DNA of 43,707 nt from Bacteroidota bacterium (GCA_036522515.1 DATDFQ010000038.1:1-43707), one strand, 5' to 3'; shown: positions 1-8,511, counted from the stretch's first letter. Numbers and translations are program-made. The notes: generated from the letters alone by a model not told the origin.

Positions 1-353
1 GCCCGGGGAAGTTTCATGGCACGGATCCACCCGTACCGGTCGAGGTCGATTTTCCCCTTCTGAAACCGGACCCCCTCCTTCTCAAGCAGCCGCTCTTGCC
101 TCCGATAGTGTCCCCCCTCCCGGGGCAAGGAAATTCTCCCCTGGGAGTTGATGACGCGCTGCCAGGGAATACGGGAATTGGGTGGAAGATTCCGGAGAGC
201 GTGCCCGACGAGTCGTGCCTGACCGATGAATCCGCTCAGGCGGGCAATTTCGCCGTAGGTGGCGACTTTTCCGCGGGGGATTTGGGACACGACCTCGCGG
301 ATCATCGTGTCCCGGACCGATTGCGGGGAAGGCCCCTGCTTGGTTCTATTCAA
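1..353 (-). CDS. Alkyltransferase-like (ATL) DNA-binding protein, partial at 3' end
   Basis: Reading the minus strand gives an MGMT-family domain: RGKVATYGEIA, then a DNA-recognition helix region with QARLVGHALRNLP, then PWQRVIN, then a C-terminal DLDRYGW. In true O6-methylguanine methyltransferases the active site is PCHR. Here Cys is replaced by Trp, the mark of ATL proteins, which bind O6-alkylguanine without repairing it and hand the lesion to nucleotide excision repair. The frame is open through base 1, so the extreme C-terminus lies outside the window. The start is uncertain: TTG at 353 gives the usual lead of about 25 residues before VATYG, while the ATG at 305 would give a very short N-terminus. 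The gene begins 13 bp after the pyrophosphatase stop and is probably cotranscribed with it. I am sure of the family, less so of the start. Confidence 0.85.
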   Translation of the reverse strand, partial: MNRTKQGPSPQSVRDTMIREVVSQIPRGKVATYGEIARLSGFIGQARLVGHALRNLPPNSRIPWQRVINSQGRISLPREGGHYRRQERLLEKEGVRFQKGKIDLDRYGWIRAMKLPR

Positions 354-366
354 GCTGCCGGGTGAA

Positions 367-2535
367 TCAGATAAACAACGGGGCCAGAACCAGTGTGATC
401 GTGGAGAGAAGCTTGATCAAAACGTGCAGCGACGGGCCGGCCGTATCCTTGAACGGGTCGCCGACGGTGTCCCCGACTACGGCGGCCTTATGCGGTTCCG
501 ACTTTTTTCCGCCGTAAGCGCCGGTTTCGATGTATTTTTTCGCGTTGTCCCAGGCGCCTCCCCCGTTATTCAGGAAAAGGGCCATCAGGATTCCGGTGAT
601 CGTTCCTGCCATCAGGAATCCGCCCACGACTTCCGCCCCGCTCGCGCCGGTGGCGGACTGGCCGCCCGCGTAATAAATCCAGCGGAACACCACACCCACA
701 CCGACCGTCATGCCGACAACGAGCAGTCCCGGGAGAACCATCTTCCGGAGGGCCGCCTTCGTCGCGATATCGACGCATTGTCCGTAATCAGGCTTCGAGG
801 TCCCCTGCATGATCCCGGGATTGTTCTTGAATTGTTCACGGACGTTGTTGATGATCGCGTAAGCCGCCTTCCCCACCGCCTTGATCGCGAGGGAGGAAAA
901 AAGATAGACGAGAACCGAACCCAGCATGGCGCCCACGAAGACCTCGGGCTTGTTGAGGTTGATGACGGGCTCGAACGAGGGCATGTAGTTCCTGACTTCA
1001 TCGATGTACGCGCCGAACAGAAGGAAGGCTGCGAGCGCTGCCGATCCGACCGCATACCCTTTTGTGAGGGCCTTGGTCGTATTCCCGACCGAATCGAGCC
1101 GGTCCGTCCGCTCGCGGATCTCGTGCGGCTGCTGGCTCATCTCGACGATGCCGCCCGCGTTGTCCGTGATCGGGCCGAAGGTGTCCATGGCGAGGATGTA
1201 CGCCGCGGTCCCGAGCATCCCCATCGTCGCGACCGCCGTTCCGAACAATCCTCCGCTTGTGAGGCCCGAATGGGAACCGAGGAAATATGCTCCCACGATG
1301 GCCGCGCTGATCACGAGGATCGGATATCCGGTGGATTCCATTCCGACTGCCACGCCGGCGATGATGTTGGTGGCAGGGCCGGTTTGAGACGCTTCTGCGA
1401 TCGATTGCACCGGGCGGTACCGGTATTCGGTATAGTATTGCGTGATATAGACGAACGCGACAGAGGTGAGGACCCCGATGATTCCGCAGAGGAAGAAGTT
1501 AAAATAAAAGTCCGCTCCGAGAAGCCATCTCGACGCGAAGAAAAATCCGGCCATCGCCAGCACGGCGGTGATGAAGAATCCCCGGTTGAGGGCGTGCATC
1601 GGGTCTTCGTTCTCCTTCGCCCGGACGGACATGATCCCGACTATGGAGGCGATGATTCCGAACGCGCGCGCGACGAGCGGGAACAGAATGACTCCCAGGA
1701 GAGAGAGATGATTGGCGTCGAAGTAGGCGGTGTTTGCGCGATAGAGGCCCGCGGCGAGGATCATCGCGCCGATATTTTCCGCAGCGGTCGATTCGAACAG
1801 GTCCGCACCGCGGCCGGCGCAATCGCCGACGTTATCACCCACAAGATCCGCGATCACGGCAGGGTTCCGGGGATCGTCTTCCGGAATGCCTGCCTCCACT
1901 TTTCCGACGAGATCTGCTCCGACATCGGCCGCCTTCGTATAAATTCCGCCGCCCAGCTGGGCGAAGAGGGCGACAAAACTTGCGCCGAAGCCGTACCCGA
2001 CGATCAGGAGGGGGATCTTCGTAATATCGTCGGTCACTCCGAGCCCTTTGACGAGCGTGAAGAGGCCCGCGACACCGAGGAGACTCAGGGCGACGACGAA
2101 GAAGCCCGAGACCGCGCCTCCGCGAAGGGAAGTCTGGAGCGCGTCGTTCATGCTCGTACGGGCGGCGGACGCCGTCCGGATATTGCTTCGGATCGCGACC
2201 CACATTCCCATATACCCCGCGGCGACGGAGCAGGTGGCTCCGAAGATGAAGGAGAGCGTGGTCCACAGCGCCAGGTCTCCGGTGCTCGCGGGATCGTGCT
2301 CGTTGTGCGCCCGGACGAACGCGTAGAGGATGTAGATCAGGCAGGCGAGGGCGACCGCGAGGAATGCGATCGTTCTGTTTTGCCTTCGGAGGAAAGCTTC
2401 CGCCCCCTGCTTGATCGCGTTGGAGATTTCGCGCATCCGTTCGGTCCCGGTGTCTCTCCTGAGGACGTCACGGATGAGGTAGAGGGCGAAGAGCAACCCG
2501 ATAATGCTGATTCCGAAAATGAGTGACAATTCCAT
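367..2535 (-). CDS. hppA: Membrane-bound proton-translocating pyrophosphatase, K+-independent type
   Basis: A 722-residue integral membrane pyrophosphatase that couples PPi hydrolysis to proton export across the inner membrane. The family signature is clear: the PPi/Mg site DVGADLVGKVEAGIPEDDPRN (residues 204-224), followed by VGDNVGDCAGRGADLFES (232-249), DNAGGIVEMS (458-467), and a C-terminal VGDTVGDPFKDTAGPS. The potassium-determining position lies in GNTTKALTKG (484-493). Lys488 sits where K+-dependent enzymes have Ala, so this is predicted to be a K+-independent H+ pump; that assignment comes from the known rule for the family. Length and about 16 hydrophobic segments fit the family. It is the first gene of a two-gene unit with the ATL gene. 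A weak promoter lies in the 222-bp region upstream. An open frame runs antisense along nearly the whole gene and is a GC-driven shadow. Confidence 0.97.
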   Translation of the reverse strand: MELSLIFGISIIGLLFALYLIRDVLRRDTGTERMREISNAIKQGAEAFLRRQNRTIAFLAVALACLIYILYAFVRAHNEHDPASTGDLALWTTLSFIFGATCSVAAGYMGMWVAIRSNIRTASAARTSMNDALQTSLRGGAVSGFFVVALSLLGVAGLFTLVKGLGVTDDITKIPLLIVGYGFGASFVALFAQLGGGIYTKAADVGADLVGKVEAGIPEDDPRNPAVIADLVGDNVGDCAGRGADLFESTAAENIGAMILAAGLYRANTAYFDANHLSLLGVILFPLVARAFGIIASIVGIMSVRAKENEDPMHALNRGFFITAVLAMAGFFFASRWLLGADFYFNFFLCGIIGVLTSVAFVYITQYYTEYRYRPVQSIAEASQTGPATNIIAGVAVGMESTGYPILVISAAIVGAYFLGSHSGLTSGGLFGTAVATMGMLGTAAYILAMDTFGPITDNAGGIVEMSQQPHEIRERTDRLDSVGNTTKALTKGYAVGSAALAAFLLFGAYIDEVRNYMPSFEPVINLNKPEVFVGAMLGSVLVYLFSSLAIKAVGKAAYAIINNVREQFKNNPGIMQGTSKPDYGQCVDIATKAALRKMVLPGLLVVGMTVGVGVVFRWIYYAGGQSATGASGAEVVGGFLMAGTITGILMALFLNNGGGAWDNAKKYIETGAYGGKKSEPHKAAVVGDTVGDPFKDTAGPSLHVLIKLLSTITLVLAPLFI

Positions 2536-2610
2536 AGAGGCCTGCCGATCCTTTCAAGTTTCCGAATATGGTTTGCCGAAGGGGGGTGCCATGTGGAGAC
2601 ACCTCCTCCT

Positions 2611-2632
2611 CCTGCCCGGCTCGGCGGGCAGG
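2611..2632. repeat. Short GC-rich palindrome in the hppA leader
   Basis: CCTGCCCG (2611-2618) and CGGGCAGG (2625-2632) form a perfect 8-bp stem around a 6-nt loop. It resembles the short dispersed REP-like palindromes of intergenic DNA. No second exact copy was noticed in this window. Confidence 0.5.
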
Positions 2633-2711
2633 GATTCCCCCGTCAATTCAATGAGTACGTACCTGTTGAAGAAAGCCTGAAGGGCTCAGTTTCTTCGGAA
2701 GGTGGGCGCTA

Positions 2712-2740
2712 AGATAACGAAAATATATGAGAAAGTCGAA
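2712..2740 (-). promoter_or_regulatory. Candidate sigma70-type promoter of hppA
   Basis: On the minus strand TTCGAC (2740-2735) is separated by 17 bp from TTATCT (2717-2712) in an AT-rich patch just past the end of the TPR gene. The predicted transcript would have a leader of about 170 nt. That leader holds a hairpin at 2668-2696 (GAAGAAA-CTGA paired with TCAG-TTTCTTC, with a 2-nt bulge) and the palindrome at 2611-2632. The boxes match only moderately. Confidence 0.3.
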
Positions 2741-2757
2741 TATCCGGGACCGGCAGG

Positions 2758-4305
2758 CTACTCTCCCAGCAGCTTGATGTATTTCGCCGCGTCCTCGGCT
2801 TCCTTTGATTTCGGGCAGGTATCCATCACCTTATGGTAGAACCGCTTTGCCTCGTCCTTGTTATTGCTGTTCTGATACGATTCTGCCGCCCAGAGGAGCG
2901 CCTGGCAGTTCTTCGGATCGAGCTTCAGGGCCTGTTTCAGGTTTTCCGCAGCCTTCGCATAGATGGGCCCGTTCACCTTCGGATCCTTGCTCTTCCCGGC
3001 ATCCGTCAGATACCCGACGCCGATCGCGATGTACGATTCGACGAGTTCCTTATTGTACTTCCCCTCTTCCTCGTTATTCGCGGCAAGGGACAGCTCGATC
3101 ACTTTTCTGTAGGCCTCAAACTCGTCGTTCCTGTACGATGCGACCGATTCGTCCCCGGCGTGCAGGAGGGCGTAGCAGCGCGCGAGGGTGACCCACGCCT
3201 GGACATAGTCCGGCCGGTATGTGATGCTTTTCTTGATGTACTCGAGCGATTCCTTGTACTCCTTGATCTGCATCAGCGACACCGCCGCGTTATACCGGGA
3301 CGCGAACTGATACCCGGCCGAGGTATCGCAGGCGATTTTCCGCTGGAACATCCCGACCGCATCCCTCCACTTCTTCAGCGCCATGAAGATCGTCCCGTAA
3401 TTATACGGTATGTCGCAACGGGCCGAATCTTTCCTGAACGCGCGTTGATACACGCTCGCCGCGCTGTCATAGCTCTGTTTCGTCTTGTAGGCCGACGCGA
3501 GTGTGATCAATTTATCGACGCTGAGCTGGTCCAGGTTGACGTTTCTGTACGCGCTGATGGCCGAGTCGATTCTCCCCGTCCGGTTATAGCAATCCGCCAT
3601 CATCGTCTGAACTTCGTTCTGGGCCGGATCCATCTTCAGCACCTTCTCGCCCACCGGGATGAACTTTTCACAGTTGTTCGTCCCGTAGAGGGCGCGGGCG
3701 TACTGGGTCTGGACCGCGAGGGAGTCCGGCTGGAGCCGCGAGAGGCGTTCGAAAATGGGGAGCGCGTTCGCGTACAATTTCTGCTTCGCGCGGAGGTAGA
3801 TGTCGCCGAGATTCCTCAGCGCGACGACGTTGGTCGAATCGAGGGCGAGCACATGCGAATAGGCTCCGGCCGCGTCGGCGTACAACCTGGAACGTTTGTT
3901 CGCGTCGGCAAGCTTCAGCCATAATCCCGCCTTCGTACTGTCATGCTGGACGGCGTTTTTGTACTGGTCGGCCGCCGCCGCAACGATTTTCTGCGCTGCA
4001 TAGACGTCGCCCAGGAGTTCATAAATCTGGGCGCTGGAGGTGTCCACTTCCCGGGCCTGGAACAGCACGACCGAGGCGGGCTCGAGAGAATCGGCCTTGA
4101 TGAGGGCGGTCGCGAGGAGGAGATAGCCTTCGAGGTTCTTTTTATCGTCGTTGACGGCATCACGAAACGCGGAAATGGCAGCGAGGTAGTCCTTCCGTTC
4201 GAGCGCTGCCTTCCCCGCCTTCATTTTGTCTTCGGCAAGCCCCTTCGGGGCGGACATGAGGGCGAGAAGCAACATCAGGAACGTTATGTTTAGTTTTCTT
4301 TTCAC
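2758..4305 (-). CDS. Secreted tetratricopeptide repeat protein
   Basis: A 515-residue protein with an N-terminal signal peptide (hydrophobic residues 5-23, likely cleavage after GLA at 24). It is followed by about ten or more consecutive TPR motifs, for example AGKAALERKDYLAAISAFRDAV, YKNAVQHDSTKAGLWLKLADA and YAKAAENLKQALKLDPKNCQ. TPR arrays are protein-docking surfaces, and this one is predicted to be periplasmic. It is the last gene of the STAS-ExbB-ExbD-ExbD-TonB-SBP operon, and its ATG overlaps the stop of the PstS-like gene by 4 bp, so the two are probably translationally coupled. The genetic link suggests it scaffolds or partners the TonB complex or the substrate-binding protein; that is inference. 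No catalytic motif was seen. Confidence 0.85.
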   Translation of the reverse strand: MKRKLNITFLMLLLALMSAPKGLAEDKMKAGKAALERKDYLAAISAFRDAVNDDKKNLEGYLLLATALIKADSLEPASVVLFQAREVDTSSAQIYELLGDVYAAQKIVAAAADQYKNAVQHDSTKAGLWLKLADANKRSRLYADAAGAYSHVLALDSTNVVALRNLGDIYLRAKQKLYANALPIFERLSRLQPDSLAVQTQYARALYGTNNCEKFIPVGEKVLKMDPAQNEVQTMMADCYNRTGRIDSAISAYRNVNLDQLSVDKLITLASAYKTKQSYDSAASVYQRAFRKDSARCDIPYNYGTIFMALKKWRDAVGMFQRKIACDTSAGYQFASRYNAAVSLMQIKEYKESLEYIKKSITYRPDYVQAWVTLARCYALLHAGDESVASYRNDEFEAYRKVIELSLAANNEEEGKYNKELVESYIAIGVGYLTDAGKSKDPKVNGPIYAKAAENLKQALKLDPKNCQALLWAAESYQNSNNKDEAKRFYHKVMDTCPKSKEAEDAAKYIKLLGE

Positions 4306-5252
4306 TGTCTTTGACCTTCGCTCGTTAGTTGAACAAGCCGGACCGGCATGGTTGCCGGAACCAGTCCACTATTAAGAACAATCTTTTGTCCGGGTGCGGA
4401 TGTGACGAATGACACAAAACCGATTCCGACGCTGTACATGTCTGCGCGGGAATAGAAATAAATTTCGCGGGTAAGAGGGTAAAACCCCTGAAAGACATAC
4501 GCCTGGTGCGGTTGGAAGTATTTTCCTTTCGTTCCGGTCGAATCCGGGGCATTCGGATCCGCCAGTTCGAGCACCTTCACCTTCTCCTTGTTCGTGCTTA
4601 CCCAGTTCAACCCCAGCATGCCGATCGCGTTGGGATGGCCCGCAATGAAATCCACCATCTCGCCCGACGTCGCCGTCACGGCTTCGGGCTTCGCGGGTTC
4701 GCTTCCCCGAAGGAGCTTCTCGCCGATTGTCTCGAACGTGCCCGAATTCCGGCTGGGGAAACAGAGCTCAATCCGGGCCGATGAGGCGCCGCCGACCTCC
4801 TTCCAGGAGGTGATGGCGCCGGTGAGGATGCTGTCCAGCTGAGTCGTGCGGAGCCGGTCGACGGGATTGGCGGGATTGACGATGATTGCGATCGCGTCGA
4901 TGGCAATTTTATACTCCGCGATTTCCAGGTTCGCCTTTCGGGCGACCTCGCGCTCCTGCGCATTGAGGGCGCGCGAGGAAATGATGACCTTGATCGTGTC
5001 GTTGAAGAGCCGGGCGATCGCCTCCCGCGCATGCGCGATCTCGAGCGTTACTTTCGCGTCCGGATAGAGCTCCTCGAACTTCGCCTTTTCCGAATCGATC
5101 AGAGGCGATACCGATTCGGACGTAATCACAATGGCGTGGCCCTTCGTCGGCGTCTCCTTCCGCTCCGGCTGGCAGGCAAGCGAAGCCAGCGCCAGGACCG
5201 GCGTGAGACACCACCCTACCAGGAGATACCTATTCAAGTTCTCTCCGCGCAT
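4302..5252 (-). CDS. PstS-like substrate-binding lipoprotein (orphan)
   Basis: A 316-residue type II periplasmic binding protein of the PstS/phosphate-binding superfamily. The N-terminus has a lipoprotein signal with lipobox LASLAC (Cys at residue 27), so the mature protein is lipid-anchored. Family features include ITSESVSPLIDSEKAKFEE at the start of lobe 1, the hinge-like VNPANPVDRL, TGAITSWKEVGG, and the ligand loop SRNSGTFETIGE (compare SRxSGT in PstS). The C-terminus has the YPLTREIYFYSRA segment typical of this family. No pstCAB permease or ATPase gene is nearby. Instead it sits inside a TonB operon, with its start overlapping the small membrane protein gene upstream and its stop overlapping the TPR gene. 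Ligand unknown; phosphate or another oxyanion is possible. I recall this TonB/PstS/TPR neighbourhood from Bacteroidota genomes. Confidence 0.85.
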   Translation of the reverse strand: MRGENLNRYLLVGWCLTPVLALASLACQPERKETPTKGHAIVITSESVSPLIDSEKAKFEELYPDAKVTLEIAHAREAIARLFNDTIKVIISSRALNAQEREVARKANLEIAEYKIAIDAIAIIVNPANPVDRLRTTQLDSILTGAITSWKEVGGASSARIELCFPSRNSGTFETIGEKLLRGSEPAKPEAVTATSGEMVDFIAGHPNAIGMLGLNWVSTNKEKVKVLELADPNAPDSTGTKGKYFQPHQAYVFQGFYPLTREIYFYSRADMYSVGIGFVSFVTSAPGQKIVLNSGLVPATMPVRLVQLTSEGQRQ

Positions 5253-5475
5253 TTCGCTGTTTCATCCAAATCATTACGATTCTGTACGAGCCATACAGGA
5301 TCATCACACATCCGAGGATGATCCGATAGTTCGACGGAACGTAGGAGGGGACCATCGGACCTGCCAGGATAAAGATCCCGACAACGAGAATAAGGCCGGC
5401 GGTGACGAAGCTGATAATCCGAAAGATCAACTGCGCCACGACTTCCTGGCTGCTCCGGCGAATGCTTTGAGTCAT
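5230..5475 (-). CDS. Small two-helix inner-membrane protein, unknown function
   Basis: An 81-residue protein starting MTQSIRRSSQEVV, with two predicted membrane helices (about residues 16-38 and 48-67) and a basic C-terminal tail (MKQRNARRELE). I prefer the ATG at 5475 because a GGAG lies 11 nt upstream. A GTG at 5499 would add eight residues. It follows tonB by about 50 bp, and its last 23 bp overlap the start of the PstS-like gene, which indicates coupled expression. I do not recognise the family by name. Its position suggests an accessory subunit of the ExbB/ExbD/TonB complex or a partner of the lipoprotein. Confidence 0.7.
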   Translation of the reverse strand: MTQSIRRSSQEVVAQLIFRIISFVTAGLILVVGIFILAGPMVPSYVPSNYRIILGCVMILYGSYRIVMIWMKQRNARRELE

Positions 5476-5524
5476 GTCCGTCACCGCTCCAACGTACACC
5501 TCTATGGAATGGTATCTCTCCGGC

Positions 5525-6250
5525 CTACTTGTTGAGCCTGAACCGGAACGGAACCGAGGTCCATACCGCGACAGGCCCGTTGTTCATGATCGCCGGAGTA
5601 AACACCCATTTATATGCCGCATCGATTGCCGGCTGGGCGAACACTTCGGGATCGGCCTTGAGCAGGACGACCTTCTTGACTTTTCCCTCTTTATCCACCC
5701 AACACTTCACCTGCACCGTCCCTTCGAGCCCCGCGCGCCGCGCAAGCTCCGGATACTCGGGCTGAACGATCTTGATCGGCACGGGCAGCTTCTCGACAGG
5801 CACAAAATCGGGCGGTTCTTCGTCCTCGATCTTGATATCCTGCTGTACTGCCACTCCGCCTCCGCCGGCTCCTGACGAGACAACCGGCGCCGGCGCCTCA
5901 GAAAGCTCCTTCTGAGTCGCGATCGTCTGCTCGGGGCTTACTTCCGCGTCGGGAACAGGCACCGGGACGCCGACTGTCGGCTTCGCGACAGGGACGCTCA
6001 CCTGAACCTGGGGCGCAGCCTCCGTATTCGTGATCGAGGGGGGAGGACCGAGCTCGCTATACTTCATGATCCTCACCATCATGGTTGGCTCCTCATCCGC
6101 GGAGAGGTACTGGTAGAGATAGTATCCTCCGATCAGGAAAAAATGGAGCAGTATGGCGGAGCTCAGCGCGTACGTTCCGTATTTTCTGTAGAGTCCCCTG
6201 AGTTCGCGCATCCCGTAGGCTGCGGTTGCTGCCACTGCTTTTGCGCTCAT
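5525..6250 (-). CDS. tonB: Energy transducer TonB
   Basis: A 241-residue TonB-family protein. It has an N-terminal cytoplasmic stretch, one membrane anchor (about residues 27-48), a Pro/Val-rich periplasmic spacer with repeated PVP motifs (about 65-150), and a C-terminal TonB domain (about 155-240). That domain contains VQPEYPELARRAGLEGTV and VDKEGKVKKVVLLKADPE, ending with FTPAIMNNGPVAVWTSVPFRF. TonB couples the proton gradient, harvested by ExbB/ExbD, to outer-membrane transporters. Those transporters are not in the window. The gene lies 20 bp after the second exbD. The N-terminal tail before the membrane helix is longer than in E. coli TonB, as is common in Bacteroidota-like versions. Confidence 0.95.
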   Translation of the reverse strand: MSAKAVAATAAYGMRELRGLYRKYGTYALSSAILLHFFLIGGYYLYQYLSADEEPTMMVRIMKYSELGPPPSITNTEAAPQVQVSVPVAKPTVGVPVPVPDAEVSPEQTIATQKELSEAPAPVVSSGAGGGGVAVQQDIKIEDEEPPDFVPVEKLPVPIKIVQPEYPELARRAGLEGTVQVKCWVDKEGKVKKVVLLKADPEVFAQPAIDAAYKWVFTPAIMNNGPVAVWTSVPFRFRLNK

Positions 6251-6270
6251 TTGTATCTCTCCTTTCTCAC

Positions 6271-6771
6271 CTATGAAGTCGCTTTCTGCAGGAGCTGCTT
6301 GTCCGCATCCAGCATCGGCGCGAGGCTGAAGCGCGTGACGTTCGCGAGATTCAGCTCATCCATGATATCGACCATGAAGTGGTATTTTCCCTTCCGGTCG
6401 ACCTTGATCAGTGTAATCAGCCTGGGGTTTGCGCTGTTTTTTTCCACCATGAGCGACCGAAGATTCTTGAAGTCAACCTTCGCAGGCGTCTCCGCCCCGA
6501 CATTCCAGTAAATCGACCCGTCCTCCTTCACCAGAAGAGTCAACAGGTTGCTCTGCTGAACTTCGACCTTCGTCTCTGAAGGAGGGAGGTTGATTTCCAT
6601 GGTCTGCGGACGGTTCATGGTCGTCGTGAGCATAAAAAAAGTCAATAAGAGAAACGCAACGTCCACCATGGGGGTCATATCGATCCTGACCCCCAGGCGC
6701 CGTTGTTTCTTATGCTTTTTTCGTTTTTTCTCGTGCCCCCGCGGGGCCGAGCCAGCATCCATTCCAGCCAT
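6271..6771 (-). CDS. Biopolymer transport protein ExbD (second copy)
   Basis: A 166-residue ExbD/TolR-family protein. It has a strongly basic cytoplasmic N-terminus (KKRKKHKKQRRL), then the conserved IDMTPMVDVAFLLLTFFMLTT membrane helix carrying the proton-path Asp, then a periplasmic domain. It differs from the first copy by its longer Lys/Arg tail and by the segment WNVGAETPAKVDFKNLRSLM. Two consecutive exbD genes suggest that the ExbD dimer in the ExbB5D2 complex is a heterodimer; that is inference from gene order. It starts 12 bp after the first exbD and is followed by tonB. Confidence 0.93.
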   Translation of the reverse strand: MAGMDAGSAPRGHEKKRKKHKKQRRLGVRIDMTPMVDVAFLLLTFFMLTTTMNRPQTMEINLPPSETKVEVQQSNLLTLLVKEDGSIYWNVGAETPAKVDFKNLRSLMVEKNSANPRLITLIKVDRKGKYHFMVDIMDELNLANVTRFSLAPMLDADKQLLQKATS

Positions 6772-6783
6772 AGCGTGGTTCCT

Positions 6784-7248
6784 TTAGTCTTTTTTCAATT
6801 CGGTGACGAGATTGAACCTCGTGATATTCGTTTTTTGAAGGACATCCATCACGTCTTCGGTGATCCCGAACTCCGCTTCCTTGTCGCCCTTGACGACAGT
6901 GTAGAGGCGCGGATTCGCAATCCTGGCCTGAACGAGCAGGTTGGCCAGTTCCTTTACCGTGACCTCCATGCTTCGCCGAAGCTTGTTCGCCTCGCCGAAG
7001 ACTCGCTCCATCATCCGGGGCGAGTCGAATCCGAGAAAAATCCGGTCGTCCTTGCTGATGGTAATCAGCATGACGTTCGACTCGGGCAGCTTGAACGCGG
7101 AGTGCGAAGCGGGGAGCACGATCTGCACCTCCTCGGGCGGCCGGAACTGGGTCGTCAGCATGAAGAATGTCAGGAGCAGAAACGCGACATCCACCATCGG
7201 GGTCATGTCGATCTTGACGGAAACCCTTGCTTTCTTTATTCTTGGCAT
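6784..7248 (-). CDS. Biopolymer transport protein ExbD (first copy)
   Basis: A 154-residue ExbD/TolR-family protein. The N-terminus is short and basic (MPRIKKARVSVK), followed by IDMTPMVDVAFLLLTFFMLTTQFRPP with the conserved Asp, then a periplasmic domain ending FGITEDVMDVLQKTNITRFNLVTELKKD. An AAAGGA Shine-Dalgarno lies just upstream of the ATG. It starts 19 bp after exbB. Together with ExbB and the second ExbD it should form the proton-driven motor that energises TonB. Confidence 0.93.
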   Translation of the reverse strand: MPRIKKARVSVKIDMTPMVDVAFLLLTFFMLTTQFRPPEEVQIVLPASHSAFKLPESNVMLITISKDDRIFLGFDSPRMMERVFGEANKLRRSMEVTVKELANLLVQARIANPRLYTVVKGDKEAEFGITEDVMDVLQKTNITRFNLVTELKKD

Positions 7249-7267
7249 CGGGGTTATCCTTTCAGGA

Positions 7268-8050
7268 TTACTTTGCCCGGGTGGTCAGTGTCTGCACCAC
7301 GTCGTAGCTGGCTTCGTCGATCATATAGGTGAAATTATCCACCTTGTTGACGAAAAAGTTGTACGCGACGATTCCCACGATCGCCGCAAAGAGCCCGAGC
7401 GCCGTGTTAATGAGCGCTTCGGAGATACCGATCGACAGCTGGATCGCGTCGGGAGCTCCGCCCTGGGCTGCGAGCGCGCGGAACGCGCGGATCATCCCGA
7501 TCACCGTTCCCAAGAGTCCGAACATCGTCGCGATGGACGCGATCGTCGACATTGCGATGAGATTCTTCTCAAGAATCGGCATTTCGAGCGCGGTCGCCTC
7601 TTCGATGGAGCGCTGGACCTCGGCCATCTGTTTTTCCGCCTCCATCCCTTTGGCGTCACGCGTCATATTCTGCCACCGTTCGAGGCCCGCCCGGATGATG
7701 TTTGCCATGGAACCGCGTTGCTGGTCGCATGCCTGGATCGCCGCCTCGGTATCTCCCGTGGCGAGGCTGCGCTGAACGTTTTTCAGAAAGGTCGCCAGCG
7801 ATCCCCTGCCCTGGGCCCTGCGGAGCGAGAGCGCCCGCTCGACGACGAACGTGACCACCATAATGGAAAGCGTGATCAGGATGGGAACGATCACCCCCCC
7901 TGTGTAGACCTGTCCCATCAGGTTCGTGGGCTTTTCCTTGTTCGCTCCGTCGCTGAAATTCCCGGGATTGCCGAGAATAAACATATAGATCACCATCGAG
8001 GCGGCGAGCGCCCCGACGACCAGTATGACGACGAATGTGGATTGTTTCAT
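7268..8050 (-). CDS. exbB: MotA/TolQ/ExbB proton channel family protein
   Basis: A 260-residue protein with three predicted membrane regions: a first helix at about 8-29, one at about 55-75, and the conserved C-terminal pair within about 155-235. The family core is TIASIATMFGLLGTVIGMIRAF followed by ISEALINTALGLFAAIVGIVAYNFF, which carries the Thr/Ser residues lining the channel. There is an extra N-terminal helix compared with E. coli TolQ, typical of the Bacteroidota ExbB group. A GAGGAG Shine-Dalgarno precedes the ATG. It is the second gene of the operon, 37 bp after the STAS gene. Confidence 0.95.
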   Translation of the reverse strand: MKQSTFVVILVVGALAASMVIYMFILGNPGNFSDGANKEKPTNLMGQVYTGGVIVPILITLSIMVVTFVVERALSLRRAQGRGSLATFLKNVQRSLATGDTEAAIQACDQQRGSMANIIRAGLERWQNMTRDAKGMEAEKQMAEVQRSIEEATALEMPILEKNLIAMSTIASIATMFGLLGTVIGMIRAFRALAAQGGAPDAIQLSIGISEALINTALGLFAAIVGIVAYNFFVNKVDNFTYMIDEASYDVVQTLTTRAK

Positions 8051-8087
8051 GAGTATGGCTCCTCTGGATTAGTGGTAGTGTGTGGGA

Positions 8088-8450
8088 TTACGTTACAGAT
8101 TTAATTTTACGAAAACTCTGGACGGCCTCATCGACCGTCTCGTAGACGTCGAACACATCGATCAGCTTGGTCACAACAAGAAGGTTCTGCACGCTGTTGC
8201 TGATGCCCGAGAGCTTTACTTCTCCGCCATTCTTCACATAGGTGGCGTGAGCGGCGATGATCGAGCCGATCCCGGAGCTGTTGATGTACGTGACTCTCTG
8301 AAGGTTGATGACAAGAGACTTTATCCCCTGCTCGATAAAATCGGCCACCGCTTCGCGGAGGAGATCCGTATCGCCGTCGCCGACGAGCGATCCCCTCACT
8401 TCGATGATCGCTATCGTTCCGCTCTGAACCGTCCGCACTCTAATCGACAT
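8088..8450 (-). CDS. STAS-domain protein (anti-sigma factor antagonist type)
   Basis: A 120-residue single STAS domain of the SpoIIAA/RsbV type: strands IAIIEVRGSLVG, then LVINLQRVTYINSSGIGSIIAA, then a C-terminal LLVVTKLIDVFDVYETVDEAVQSF. The Ser pair in YINSSGIG is at the position phosphorylated by anti-sigma kinases in this family. I chose the ATG at 8450 because a GAGG lies 6 nt upstream; a TTG 12 bp further upstream is in frame. It is the first gene of the TonB operon, downstream of the sigma54 promoter and its structured leader. No cognate kinase or sigma factor gene is in the window, so its partner is unknown. It may set a phospho-switch for the operon's products or act on an unlinked anti-sigma factor. 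Confidence 0.88.
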   Translation of the reverse strand: MSIRVRTVQSGTIAIIEVRGSLVGDGDTDLLREAVADFIEQGIKSLVINLQRVTYINSSGIGSIIAAHATYVKNGGEVKLSGISNSVQNLLVVTKLIDVFDVYETVDEAVQSFRKIKSVT

Positions 8451-8511
8451 TCGAGGCCTCAAGAGGGATACGTTTGCCCCTCATCAGTTTAACTCGGGCT
8501 CCGATGCTCAT

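Noticed and set aside
259..2526. A 755-codon open frame on the plus strand opposite hppA
   Set aside because: It mirrors the coding phase of a strongly conserved pyrophosphatase gene, is extremely rich in Arg/Asp/Glu/Gly as expected of an antisense GC-driven frame, and shows no domain.
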